This document shows positions 15,154 to 23,102 of a stretch of DNA of 64,000 nt, in pieces. The stretch lies in assembly GCA_040371205.1 (NCBI GenBank), contig AP031382.1, positions 1,175,562 to 1,239,561 on the forward strand, written 5' to 3'. Under the pieces are notes generated by a model. It was not told where the DNA came from and did no database searches. It saw only the letters and a program-made list of their open reading frames with translations. This DNA comes from Rhodanobacter sp. (GTDB taxonomy: Bacteria > Pseudomonadota > Gammaproteobacteria > Xanthomonadales > Rhodanobacteraceae). Numbering within the stretch: the first letter of the stretch is position 1; every line of letters starts with the position of its first letter. Position numbers and translations under genes: made by a program.

Positions 15154-16056
15154 TCAGTTCAGGAGCTTGGCTAAGTCCACGCGTATAAGAGCTTTGCGAA
15201 GTGTTATGTCAGCCACGTGGGTATATATCTCAGTCGTAGAGATACTCTGGTGACCAAGTAGGCGTTGGACGATGCGGATGTCGACCCCTTCCTCAAGGAG
15301 CAAGGTGGCTGCCGTGTGTCGGAGCATATGTGGGGTGACACGGCGTTTGACTTTCGATGCATCACAAGTTTTACGAACGCGGGAACGAAAGGCGGCTGTG
15401 GTGAGTTGGGTGCCCCGCTGGTTAACGAACAAATGTCCATCGATACCTGATGCCTTGAGACGTTCGGTGACATGCACTTTCAATCTCTTAAGGAGGTCAG
15501 TGTTCGTTACAAAGACTGTGCGCTCACGACTCCCTTTGCCATGTACTCGAACCTGGCCGTCGAGCGTATCGATGTCACCAAGTCTCAGCGCTACGAGTTC
15601 GGCAACTCGGATGCCCGTGGTCGCCATCAAGAGAATCCCGAGGTCCGTTGCACATCTGGGCGCCAGCGAAGTTGAGCTGGATGCCACACGCACGAGTTCC
15701 CGGAGCTCCATTCTTGAGATACCTCGTGGGAGCCGGCGGACTTGTTTGATCGTCAATTTGAATTGCTCAAGTGGGTTGTCTGAAATGGCTTTGGTTGAAG
15801 CGAGCCACCGGAAGAACACCTTGAGACACCCCAGTCGTCGTTTGATGGTTGCAGGGCTGAGTCCACGCCGGTTAAGGCCCTGAAGGTACTGCTCTACGTC
15901 CGAATCCCTGATCGTATTGATGCTTCGTTCCTGGATGGCGAATGAGGAGAAGTCCGCGAGATCTTGTGTGTAAGCCCGTACGGTGTGTGGGGAAAGGGCT
16001 TTGGCGTGCCTGCAGTGGGCGATAAAGTCTGCGGCGGCGGAGTCAAGCTTCTGCAT
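15154..16056 (-). CDS. XerC/XerD-like tyrosine recombinase
   Basis: The protein has 300 residues with all catalytic elements: GIRVAELVAL (Arg I), the K beta-hairpin VHGKGSRERTVFV, PHMLRHTAATLL (H-x-x-R), LLGHQSISTTEIYTHV (His/Trp position and Tyr nucleophile). The N-terminal SAM-like core-binding domain is present (SPHTVRAYTQDLADF). It lacks the extra insertion of integron integrases. The ATG at 16056 is preceded only by AAGAGA; a TTG lies one codon upstream. An IS3 element begins 15 bases upstream and may have cut the gene from its promoter. It is the obvious enzyme for the two sites flanking the next block. Confidence 0.88.
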   Translation of the reverse strand: MQKLDSAAADFIAHCRHAKALSPHTVRAYTQDLADFSSFAIQERSINTIRDSDVEQYLQGLNRRGLSPATIKRRLGCLKVFFRWLASTKAISDNPLEQFKLTIKQVRRLPRGISRMELRELVRVASSSTSLAPRCATDLGILLMATTGIRVAELVALRLGDIDTLDGQVRVHGKGSRERTVFVTNTDLLKRLKVHVTERLKASGIDGHLFVNQRGTQLTTAAFRSRVRKTCDASKVKRRVTPHMLRHTAATLLLEEGVDIRIVQRLLGHQSISTTEIYTHVADITLRKALIRVDLAKLLN

Positions 16057-16116
16057 CAAAGATTTCTCTTGCGACGTCCCCCCGCTTTGAGTAGCGGGTC
16101 GGTTTAGAGTCCGGAG

Positions 16117-16911
16117 TTACTTTAACTGCTTCGCGTAGGCGGCCGGTGTCAGCCCGCCCAACGCCTTCTTCGGTCGCTCCTCGTTGTATTCCCGCCGCCA
16201 GCGTTCGATCTCGGTGCGGGCGTGCAGCAGGCTGGGAAACCAGTGTTCGTTGAGGCATTCGTCGCGCAGGCGACCGTTGAATGATTCGATGTAGGCGTTC
16301 TGGTTCGGTTTGCCCGGTTCGATCAGGCGCAGCTGCACACCGTGTTCGTGCGCCCAGGCGACCATCGCCTTCCCGCAAAACTCCTTGCCGTTGTCGGTGC
16401 GGATCGTCTTGGGCAAGCCGCGAATCAGCCTCAGGCGATCCAGCACGCGCGTCACACCGATCCCGGAGATGGCTCGTTCGACCTCGATGCCGACCGATTC
16501 ATGGGTGGCGTCGTCGACGATGGTCAGGCACTTGAGGACGCGAGCGTCGGCAGTTCGATCGAACACGAAGTCCATCGACCACACCTCGTTGGGCGCCGAT
16601 GGACGACACAGCGGCTGCCGCTCGCTCACCGGCACCTTCTTCCGCTTGCGCCGACGCACCTGCAGCCGCTCCTCCCGATACAACCGCTCCACACGCTTGT
16701 AGTTCACCGGCTCGCCGCCCTCCTGCCGAAGCTTCAGGTGGATCATCCCCACGCCGTAGCGCTTGTGTCGCTGCGCCAGCTCCACGATCCGCCGCCGCAG
16801 CGCCACATTGCGGTCTGGCTGCGCCTGATAGCGGTACGCGCTGGCGCTCATGCCCGCCACGCGCAACGCGCACCGCTCGCTCAGCCCCTTGTTGATCATC
16901 TGGCGCACCAA
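16117..16911 (-). CDS. IS3-family transposase OrfB
   Basis: The integrase-core half of the transposase: an HTH_21 segment ([26 protein letters not shown]) and the DDE catalytic domain with VWSMDFVFD (first Asp), [11 protein letters not shown] (second Asp) and [17 protein letters not shown] (Glu). The domain is complete. Its frame is -1 relative to orfA and stays open back to a slippery run of seven A residues (16938-16944), in orfA phase A-AAA-AAA, so an OrfAB fusion by programmed frameshifting is the expected functional product. The first possible independent start is a TTG at 16911. Confidence 0.9.
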   Translation of the reverse strand: MVRQMINKGLSERCALRVAGMSASAYRYQAQPDRNVALRRRIVELAQRHKRYGVGMIHLKLRQEGGEPVNYKRVERLYREERLQVRRRKRKKVPVSERQPLCRPSAPNEVWSMDFVFDRTADARVLKCLTIVDDATHESVGIEVERAISGIGVTRVLDRLRLIRGLPKTIRTDNGKEFCGKAMVAWAHEHGVQLRLIEPGKPNQNAYIESFNGRLRDECLNEHWFPSLLHARTEIERWRREYNEERPKKALGGLTPAAYAKQLK

Positions 16912-16931
16912 CGCGCGTCGGGCCGGTGCGC

Positions 16932-17195
16932 CTACGGTTTTTTTCGCAGGACGTCCTTGATCACCTCGTTCTCAAGCATCTGCTCGGCCAGCAGCTTCTT
17001 CAGCCGCGTGTTCTCCGTCTCCAGCTCCTTCAGGCGTTTGGCGTCCGGCACGCTCATGCCGCCGAACTTGCTCCGCCACAGGTAGTAGGAGGCTTCGCTG
17101 AAGCCGTGCTTGCGGCACAGCTCCTTGATCGGCAGGCCAGCATCCGCCTCACGCAGGAAGCCGATGATCTATTCTTCGGAAAAGCGCTTCTTCAC
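16932..17195 (-). pseudogene. IS3-family OrfA with premature amber stop
   Basis: Starting at a GTG (17195) the frame reads VKKRFSEE, then TAG (17171-17169) where relatives have Gln (CAG), then IIGFLREADAGLPIKELCRK and the usual leucine-zipper tail ending at 16932. This is an HTH_8-type transposase subunit of 87 codons. The single nonsense change at codon 9 should prevent synthesis of OrfA and of the OrfAB fusion unless suppressed or restarted downstream, so this copy is probably immobile on its own. Confidence 0.8.
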
Positions 17196-17337
17196 GTCCA
17201 ATCTCCTTCGGTTGGGGGATTGGACTCCAAACCGCCGTGCTACTCAAAACCGGGGGGACGTCGTCGCTGCAACACCAGCCTCGCACTGTCGATACTGTCG
17301 GGCGAATGTGATCGTTTTCAAGGGCTGGCTCGGCAGC

Positions 17338-17532
17338 TCAAAGTGTTATTCGCTCGATGCGCAGCGGGTATCTGATCGGTTCAGGAACTTGCCGGCGCTC
17401 TGCCGGCAGCAATAACCCGTGACGTTTTAAATAGACCCGTTGCGACTCAAATGCGGGCGGGTTGTCAGGGTCGCCGAACCAATCCAATGCCTCCCATTCA
17501 ACGCGGCACGCGCATTCCCCCCGGCACGCCAT
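17338..17532 (-). CDS. Small hypothetical protein or C-terminal fragment (low confidence)
   Basis: The frame encodes 64 residues ending EWEALDWFGDPDNPPAFESQ, then RVYLKRHGLLLPAERRQ and RYPLRIERITL. The composition looks protein-like rather than a shadow, and GGGAGG lies just before a TTG within it, but the frame overlaps the 3' end of cfa by 35 bases and no family is recognised. It could be a small gene after cfa or a leftover of a gene broken at the island boundary. The rest of 17264-17497 shows nothing else. Confidence 0.3.
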   Translation of the reverse strand: MACRGECACRVEWEALDWFGDPDNPPAFESQRVYLKRHGLLLPAERRQVPEPIRYPLRIERITL

Positions 17533-18616
17533 GCGGACTCAGGACCAACTGCCACAGTTGGTCGCGGCGGCTGCGGAAGATCGCGGTCGAGGCGGCGAGG
17601 TAGTAGTGCCACATGCGGCGGAAGCGTTGGTCGTAGCGTGTCGATAGTTCCGGCCAGGCGGCGTCGAAGTTGGCGCGCCAGGCGGTGAGGGTGCGGTCGT
17701 AGTCGGTGCCGAAGTTGTGCCAGTCCTCGACCACGAACAGACCTTCCAACGCGGCCGCCACCTGGCTGGCGGCGGGGATCATGGAGTTGGGGAAGATGTA
17801 TTTCTCGATCCACGGGTCGGGTCGCGCGGGCGCGTGGTTGCTGCCGATGGTGTGTAGCAGGGAGAGACCATCCTCTTTCAGGCAGCGCCGCACGGTTTCG
17901 AAGTAGGCGCGGTAGTTCTTGCCGCCCACGTGCTCGAACATGCCGATGGAGTAGACCGCGTCGAACGGCTCGTCGAGCTCGTGGTAGTCCTGTAGGCGGA
18001 TCTCGACGGGCAGGCCATGGCAGAGTTCGCGGGCGAATTCGGCCTGCTGCTGCGAGATGGTGACGCCCACGCCTTCGACGCCGTAGTGTTCGGCCGCGAA
18101 TTTCAGCGCCTCGCCCCAGCCGCAGCCGATGTCGAGCACGCGCTGGCCGGGCTTCAGCTGCAGCTTGCGGCATACCAGGTCGAGTTTGGCGGCCTGCGCG
18201 TCGTCGAGGTTGCCGGCCTCGGCCCAGTAGCCGCAGGAGTACACCAGCCGCTTGCCCAGCATGGCCTGGAACAGGTCGTTGCCGAGGTCGTAGTGCACCT
18301 TGCCCACCTCGAAGCTGTGCTCGCCGCGCTGCAGGTTGACGAAACGCGCCTTGAGGTGGGAGATCAGGGTGTCCAGCGTCTTGAGGTGCTCGTCCAGGTG
18401 CGAGGTGAGCAGTTTCGTCATCAGGCCGGGCAGGTCGTCGGCATCCCACCAGCCGTCCATGTAGGCCTCGCCCAGGCCGAGCGAGCCGTGTGCGAACACG
18501 CGGGCGTAGAGCCGGTCGTCGTGCACGCGCAGGTCGGTGGGCCGGTCGCCGTCGAGGCGGATGTCGGCATGGTGCAGAAGGTCGTCGGCGCGTTGCCGTA
18601 GCGAATCCTGGTTCAT
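17498..18616 (-). CDS. cfa: Cyclopropane-fatty-acyl-phospholipid synthase
   Basis: This enzyme adds a methylene group from SAM across the double bond of membrane phospholipid acyl chains. The 372-residue protein shows HYDLGNDLFQAMLGKRLVYSCGYW, VLDIGCGWGEALKFAAE (SAM motif I), GVGVTISQQQAEFAR, YSIGMFEHVGGKNY and WHNFGTDYDRTLTAWRANF, all family hallmarks. The ATG at 18616 lies five bases after the DUF190 gene stop, so it is the last gene of the fluoride-response operon rather than an independent unit. Length is normal. CFA formation hardens membranes against acid and small toxic ions, which may be the functional link. Confidence 0.93.
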   Translation of the reverse strand: MNQDSLRQRADDLLHHADIRLDGDRPTDLRVHDDRLYARVFAHGSLGLGEAYMDGWWDADDLPGLMTKLLTSHLDEHLKTLDTLISHLKARFVNLQRGEHSFEVGKVHYDLGNDLFQAMLGKRLVYSCGYWAEAGNLDDAQAAKLDLVCRKLQLKPGQRVLDIGCGWGEALKFAAEHYGVEGVGVTISQQQAEFARELCHGLPVEIRLQDYHELDEPFDAVYSIGMFEHVGGKNYRAYFETVRRCLKEDGLSLLHTIGSNHAPARPDPWIEKYIFPNSMIPAASQVAAALEGLFVVEDWHNFGTDYDRTLTAWRANFDAAWPELSTRYDQRFRRMWHYYLAASTAIFRSRRDQLWQLVLSPHGVPGGMRVPR

Positions 18617-18621
18617 GCGGA

Positions 18622-18960
18622 TCAGTCCTTGGCGAGAACGCCCAGTTGCACGGGTTCGCGGGCATAGACCAGTTCCACGTTGGCCTGGCGGACAAGGTCG
18701 AGCAGGGTCTGGGCCCCGTCTTCGCGCAACAGGAATTCCACCTTCACCGGTAGGTCGTCGGCCAGTTCGAAGAAGGCCTCCTGGTGCAGCACGCCGTGGC
18801 GGCCGAAGCCGGCGATGGCGCGGAACACCGAGCCGCCGCCGAGCTTGTGCTTCTTGGCCTGCTCCAGCAGCCATTCGGACAGCAGCAATCCGTCGTGCTG
18901 GGCGTGGGCGTGTGTGTAGAAGCGCAGGTAAACGCCGTCGATCAAGGTCTCTTGGCTCAT
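18622..18960 (-). CDS. DUF190 family protein of the fluoride operon
   Basis: The 112-residue protein starts at 18960, overlapping the crcB stop (ATGA). DUF190 proteins have a PII-like ferredoxin fold and often sit beside crcB; the sequence shows YLRFYTHAHAQHDGLLLSEWL, KLGGGSVFRAIAGFG and LPVKVEFLLRE, typical of the family. It is probably a cytosolic regulator or ligand sensor for the exporter; the ligand is not known. It is followed by cfa after five bases. Confidence 0.85.
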   Translation of the reverse strand: MSQETLIDGVYLRFYTHAHAQHDGLLLSEWLLEQAKKHKLGGGSVFRAIAGFGRHGVLHQEAFFELADDLPVKVEFLLREDGAQTLLDLVRQANVELVYAREPVQLGVLAKD

Positions 18961-19373
18961 CGCGCGGATTCCTTCTGGGTGGGGGTGGGGCGGCGTAGCA
19001 GGCCGTGGGTGAGGAAAATGCCGAGCAGGGTCAGGCCGAGGGAGCCGATCAGGTGGGCCGCGATGTGCAGGCCGAACCACAGGTATTGTCCGTGCAGGAG
19101 CAAGGTGTCGGCCTCGGCCGAGAACGTGGAGAAGGTGGTCAGGCTGCCGAGGAAGCCGGTGAGCACGAACAGCCTCAAGGCCGCAGGCAGGGACTGGAAG
19201 TGCTCGAAGATACCCATCATGCATCCCATGATGAAACCGCCGAGCAGGTTGGCGGCCAAGGTGCCCGGCGGTAGCGTCGGGAACAGATGGTTGAGCAGTA
19301 CGCCCAGTATCCAGCGCACCCAGCTACCGGCGAAACCACCGAGGGCGATGGCCAGGAAGGCAGAGAAATTCAC
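18957..19373 (-). CDS. crcB: Fluoride ion channel CrcB (Fluc), second copy
   Basis: The 138-residue membrane protein has four hydrophobic helices with the Fluc signatures GGFAGSWVRWILG, PPGTLAANLLGGFIMG and GFLGSLTTFSTFSAEA, including the Asn and the Phe-box residues that line the fluoride pores. Fluc channels are dual-topology dimers that let fluoride out of the cell. It differs from its neighbour throughout, so the two may form a heterodimer of fixed opposite orientations, as known for paired crcB genes. A 118-base gap separates it from the first copy. Confidence 0.9.
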   Translation of the reverse strand: MNFSAFLAIALGGFAGSWVRWILGVLLNHLFPTLPPGTLAANLLGGFIMGCMMGIFEHFQSLPAALRLFVLTGFLGSLTTFSTFSAEADTLLLHGQYLWFGLHIAAHLIGSLGLTLLGIFLTHGLLRRPTPTQKESAR

Positions 19374-19491
19374 GTTGCGGCCTCCGTTCGGTGGATCGCG
19401 GCATGCGCGACGGCTGTCGCGGGCATGCCATCGGGTGCGTCGCTGCGCGCGCCATGGATGGCGGCGGCGACGGCGTGCAGGGTCTCGGGCT

Positions 19492-19875
19492 TCAATGGAG
19501 TACGCCGTGGACTAGCGCGATGCCCAGCAGGGTCATGGCGAGTGTGCCGACCAGGTGCGCTGCGATGTGGATGCCCATCCACAGGGGCTGCCTGCGCAGC
19601 AGCAAGGTGTTGGCCTCGGCCGAAAAGGTCGAGAAGGTGGTGAGGCCGCCGAGGAAGCCGGTACCCACGAACAGGCTCAGCGCGTGAGGTGCCGTGTGCC
19701 AGTGCGCGAACAGGCCCATGACGCCACCCATCATGAAGCCGCCCAGCAGGTTGGCGGCGAGGGTGCCCAACGGCAAGGTTGGGAAGATCGGGTTCAACCG
19801 CATGCCGAGGATCCAGCGCAGCCAGCATCCGAACATGCTGCCGAGGCCTACGGCAACGAATCCAGCAAAACTCAC
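19492..19875 (-). CDS. crcB: Fluoride ion channel CrcB (Fluc), first copy
   Basis: This 127-residue four-helix protein carries GLGSMFGCWLRWILG, PLGTLAANLLGGFMMG and GFLGGLTTFSTFSAEAN, the same Fluc signatures as the next gene. A GTG start at 19875 is chosen because AGGAG lies about eight bases upstream and the family's first residues (SFAGFVAVG) follow at once. It is the promoter-proximal gene behind the fluoride riboswitch and therefore directly controlled by it. Confidence 0.9.
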   Translation of the reverse strand: MSFAGFVAVGLGSMFGCWLRWILGMRLNPIFPTLPLGTLAANLLGGFMMGGVMGLFAHWHTAPHALSLFVGTGFLGGLTTFSTFSAEANTLLLRRQPLWMGIHIAAHLVGTLAMTLLGIALVHGVLH

Positions 19876-19946
19876 GGTTGGCGTCTCCTGTCTGCATGGC
19901 GATGGCTTGCAGCGACAGGCACGCCTGCGCCGCCGGAACCCGGTGG

Positions 19947-20022
19947 TGCAGGCATCATCAGCTTCGGTGCGTATGCACGGGAGCGGTTCGTTCCGGGCGG
20001 AACAGGAGGCATGCCATCTCCC
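19947..20022 (-). ncRNA. Fluoride riboswitch (crcB motif)
   Basis: On the minus strand the sequence begins GGGAGATGGCATGCCTCC, continues with AACCGC and ends AGCTGATGATGCCTGCA. These are the conserved parts of the crcB RNA (GGAGAUGGCAU, the paired CCUCC, and the CUGAUGAUGCC 3' element that forms the pseudoknot around bound fluoride). It lies 72 bases upstream of the first crcB GTG. Fluoride binding would turn on the crcB-crcB-DUF190-cfa transcript. Confidence 0.9.
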
Positions 20023-20069
20023 TGATGCAACATCGTAGCGGATGCGGTGCGCAAATGACCAATCGCGGG

Positions 20070-21173
20070 TCAGGCGACGCCCGGCGGTGCCGCGATCACG
20101 TCGTCGCGCAGCGCCTGCTGCAGCGAGGGCGAACGGTAGTCGGCATGCCCGGCGTGTTTCCATACCGATGCATCCACCGTCTCGTTGACGCCGCCGCCGA
20201 TCACGCGGTCGTAGGGCGGCTTGAACAGCTTGTAGAGCCCGCCCATGAACTCGCCGTAGGAGTCGCGCGGCACGCCGAGGTCGGCATCGGGCGCCGGCAC
20301 GCACAGTCCGTTGCAGGCGAGTCCGGCCGCCATCGCCTTGTGCTGCAGCCAGGCCAGTGCGATGTCGGGCAGCGGATCGGGCGCGCGGCCGGCGCCGTCG
20401 TGGTCGTAGCCGCCGCCCACGTCGGCGTGCGCGCCCACGAACCAGCGTTGCTCGACCTCGATCTGTTCGGCCTTCTTGTCGGTGGGCCGTTCACCGGGCG
20501 CGAGCATCTCCGGGTTGCGCGTCCACTTGGTGGGTGCGAAGTCGGCGCGGTGTTCGTCCAGCGCCAGCGCCTGGTAGGCGTGCTTGACGATGTAGCTCAG
20601 CTCGGTGTCGTGGAACTCGTACCGCGAGCGGGCGAACGGAAACCACGCCGCGGTATCCGGTATGCCGAGCGAGCCCACGGTGTCCCACACGCCGATGAAA
20701 TGGATGTCCGTTTCGTCCGAGCGCGCGGCGCGCCAGGCCATCGCCTCGGCATCGCCGGGTTTGATCTGGGTGTCGCGGTAGAACGCGTAGGCGGCCTCGA
20801 TGGCCTTCTCGCCGATGCCGCCACGGTCGTCGCGGCGCAGCAGGCCGCATTTGCGGATCAGGCCGCCCAGGCTGCGCGCGGTGTAGGCGCCGCGGCTGAA
20901 GCCGAACAGCCAGATCTCGTCGCCGGGTTGCCATTGCCGGCACAGCCAGCGGTAGCCGTCCTTCACGTTGCCGGACAGGCCGTAGCCGAACGCGCCGCCC
21001 AGCACGTGGGGCATGCCGGGGGCCACGCCCACGCCGGGGATGTATTCGACCCGCTGCTCGGCGCCGGCCGCATCGCGCGGCGCGATCAGCCGGCGCAGGC
21101 GTTCCACGTTGGTGTTCGATTCCGGCTTGTTCCACGTGCCGTCGAACAGTGCGATCAATCGACGCGTGCTCAT
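20070..21173 (-). CDS. DUF2235 alpha/beta hydrolase (Tle1-like phospholipase domain)
   Basis: The 367-residue protein begins MSTRRLIALFDGTWNKPESN, the DUF2235 start, and has the nucleophile motif GFSRGAYTAR (Ser93). IHFIGVWDTVGSLGIP and WFVGAHADVGGGY supply the acid and His regions. DUF2235 domains occur in type VI secretion Tle1 effectors and in stand-alone hydrolases. No VgrG, PAAR or immunity lipoprotein gene lies next to it, so a housekeeping lipase role is equally likely. It is cytosolic by sequence (no signal peptide). The fluoride riboswitch lies just beyond its 3' end. Confidence 0.85.
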   Translation of the reverse strand: MSTRRLIALFDGTWNKPESNTNVERLRRLIAPRDAAGAEQRVEYIPGVGVAPGMPHVLGGAFGYGLSGNVKDGYRWLCRQWQPGDEIWLFGFSRGAYTARSLGGLIRKCGLLRRDDRGGIGEKAIEAAYAFYRDTQIKPGDAEAMAWRAARSDETDIHFIGVWDTVGSLGIPDTAAWFPFARSRYEFHDTELSYIVKHAYQALALDEHRADFAPTKWTRNPEMLAPGERPTDKKAEQIEVEQRWFVGAHADVGGGYDHDGAGRAPDPLPDIALAWLQHKAMAAGLACNGLCVPAPDADLGVPRDSYGEFMGGLYKLFKPPYDRVIGGGVNETVDASVWKHAGHADYRSPSLQQALRDDVIAAPPGVA

Positions 21174-21232
21174 GTCGTCCTCCGTCGCGGCGTGCGCCGC
21201 AGCTATCGAGACGCCGGGCCGCCTCGATGGAT

Positions 21233-23005
21233 TCACAACACCGGCGAATCGTTCCCGAGCATGGCCTTGCGCACAATGGCGATGGGCGCGAAGCCTTGTT
21301 GCATGAAGGTATCGTGGAAGCGTTGGAGGTTGAAGTTCTTGCCCTGCTGCTTCTCCACGTCGGCGCGCAGCTTCTGGATCTCCAGCTTGCCCAGCGTGTA
21401 GTAGAGATAGGTGGGGTCGCTGGTGCCGCGCTTGGTCTCCACTTCGCCCACGGCGCGCGACTGGTAGCCCTCGCTCACGAAGAAATCGACGGCCTGGTCC
21501 ATCGTCATCTGGCCGGTGTGCAGCTTGATGCCGACGATGAAGCGCGCGTTGCGCAGCAGCGCGTCCTGCAATTGGCCGAGGCGCAGCAGCAGTTGCTGGC
21601 GGCGGTCGTGCGGGTAGAGATACTGCGCCAGGCCCTCGTCCAGCATCATCTGCTCGCAGTAGTGCGCCCAGCCCTCCACGTTGGTGTTCGCGCCCAAGAG
21701 TTTGCGCACGCGGTCGTGCAGGCGGTGCATCCACAGGAACTGCACGTAGTGGCCCGGATAAGCCTCGTGCGTGGCCACGCTGTTGATCACCGGGTAGCTG
21801 AACTGCGCCATGAATTCGTCGGTGTGCCGCTTGTCCCACGATGGGTCGGGCAGGGTGACGTTGAGGTAGGCCTCCTTCGCCACCGTCTCGTAGGGCCCGG
21901 GCGTGTCCATCGAGGCGAAGGTGGTGGCGCGCATGAAGGGCGGCGTCTCCTCCACGATGGGCAGCACGTCGGAGGGAAGCGTGATGATCTGCCGCTGCCG
22001 GATGAAGGCCACCAGCTTGCCGAGGCTGTCGCGGAACACGCCCAGCAACTGGTCCGGCGCGGGATGGTCGGCGGCCAGCTCGGCCAGCACCTGCTGCGGC
22101 GTCTTGCCGGGATCGAGTTCGTGCGCCACCTTGGCGAACTGCTGCTGGTTGGCGCGCATGTCGGCGGTGTCGATGGCGATGAGCCGGGCCAGCGGCAGGG
22201 TGACCATCTCGTCGTACTTCAGCTTGTCGCGGTAGGTCTGCGCGCCGAGGCGGAAGTCGCCGTGCGAGCGCGGCAGCAGGTCGCTCTGCATCCAGTGCTG
22301 GTAATCCTGCAGGGCCTGGATCACCGCGCCATTGCTGGCGGCGAACTGCTGCTTGAGGTCGGCATCACGAACGTCGGCGAAGGCCTCGGGCACGTCGTGC
22401 TGGAAGAAGCTCACCAGTCCGGGCAATTGTTCCAACGCGATCTGCGTGTAGATCGCCGGCGGGTTGTCGAGGTTCCGGTGCGCGTCCGCCAGTGCGGCGG
22501 GCATCTGCTTCTCGCGGGCGATCAGCGCGCGCAGCCGCGTTTCGGGCGGGGCGAACTTGCGCTCCATCAGGGTGAATGCGCTGCTGGTGATGCCGCTGGA
22601 ATAGGTGTCCGGATTCTTCTGCCAAGGTTTGATGGTCTCAAGCGTCAGCAGGGTGCTGCGGATGTTGTTGAGCAGCAGCGTGCGGTCGCCCTGCACGAAT
22701 TCGCCCAGCGTCTGCGGATCGACGGCCGACACGCGCGCCTCCCACTGCCGCAGCGCCTTGACATTGGCGTCCACGCCGGCGCGCGAATAGTCCTCCAGTT
22801 TGCCGTCCCATGCATGGAAGCCGTCGGAGGTGGCGGTGCTGGGATTGCTGGGGAAGTAGTAGGTGTCGAAGTAGCGGTCGGCCAGCTGGGTGAAGGCGTG
22901 GTCGGCCGCCGCGGTGCGGGCCGGCGCAGTCTGCGCGGCGAAGGCGGTGGCGCCGAACGGCAAGGCAAGGGCCATGGCGCAGGCGATCCGGCTGGGCAGT
23001 TTCAT
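21233..23005 (-). CDS. Secreted DUF885 family protein (putative metallopeptidase)
   Basis: The 590-residue protein begins with a signal peptide (residues 1-23, ending AFAAQ). The DUF885 domain fills the rest and contains HEAYPGHYVQFLW, an H-E-x(3)-H-type zinc motif, followed by EGWAHYCEQMMLDEG supplying a Glu ligand as in M3/M32-like gluzincins. Family members are found throughout Xanthomonadales as periplasmic or outer-membrane-linked proteins. The ATG at 23005 is chosen because the signal sequence starts there. The gene is monocistronic between the DUF2235 and heptosyltransferase genes. A peptidase activity is inferred, not shown. Confidence 0.85.
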   Translation of the reverse strand: MKLPSRIACAMALALPFGATAFAAQTAPARTAAADHAFTQLADRYFDTYYFPSNPSTATSDGFHAWDGKLEDYSRAGVDANVKALRQWEARVSAVDPQTLGEFVQGDRTLLLNNIRSTLLTLETIKPWQKNPDTYSSGITSSAFTLMERKFAPPETRLRALIAREKQMPAALADAHRNLDNPPAIYTQIALEQLPGLVSFFQHDVPEAFADVRDADLKQQFAASNGAVIQALQDYQHWMQSDLLPRSHGDFRLGAQTYRDKLKYDEMVTLPLARLIAIDTADMRANQQQFAKVAHELDPGKTPQQVLAELAADHPAPDQLLGVFRDSLGKLVAFIRQRQIITLPSDVLPIVEETPPFMRATTFASMDTPGPYETVAKEAYLNVTLPDPSWDKRHTDEFMAQFSYPVINSVATHEAYPGHYVQFLWMHRLHDRVRKLLGANTNVEGWAHYCEQMMLDEGLAQYLYPHDRRQQLLLRLGQLQDALLRNARFIVGIKLHTGQMTMDQAVDFFVSEGYQSRAVGEVETKRGTSDPTYLYYTLGKLEIQKLRADVEKQQGKNFNLQRFHDTFMQQGFAPIAIVRKAMLGNDSPVL

Positions 23006-23102
23006 GCTTGGGTTCCCCGTGGTGCGATGGGCGGCCTCCACGCTTGGCGGTGCCGCAGCAGGGGAAGCCTAGCGCAGCATGGGGCGCTGCGCAGCGCGGG
23101 GG

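Larger units (their letters stand above)
16072..17263 (-). mobile_element. IS3-family (IS407-like) insertion sequence
   Basis: Imperfect terminal inverted repeats of about 42 bases lie at 16072-16112 and 17222-17263; both begin with CGACGTCCCCCCG and end in GAGTCC. Between them are orfA (nonsense-mutated) and orfB on the minus strand. GACGTC occurs at both outer tips, which could be part of the repeat or a target duplication; I cannot decide. The element sits directly upstream of the recombinase gene. Confidence 0.85.

Noticed and set aside
20070-21839. An N-terminal extension of the DUF2235 protein to almost 590 residues
   Set aside because: The extra 220 codons are Arg/Ala-rich shadow sequence of the DUF885 gene; the family start MSTRRLIALFDGTWN is at 21173.
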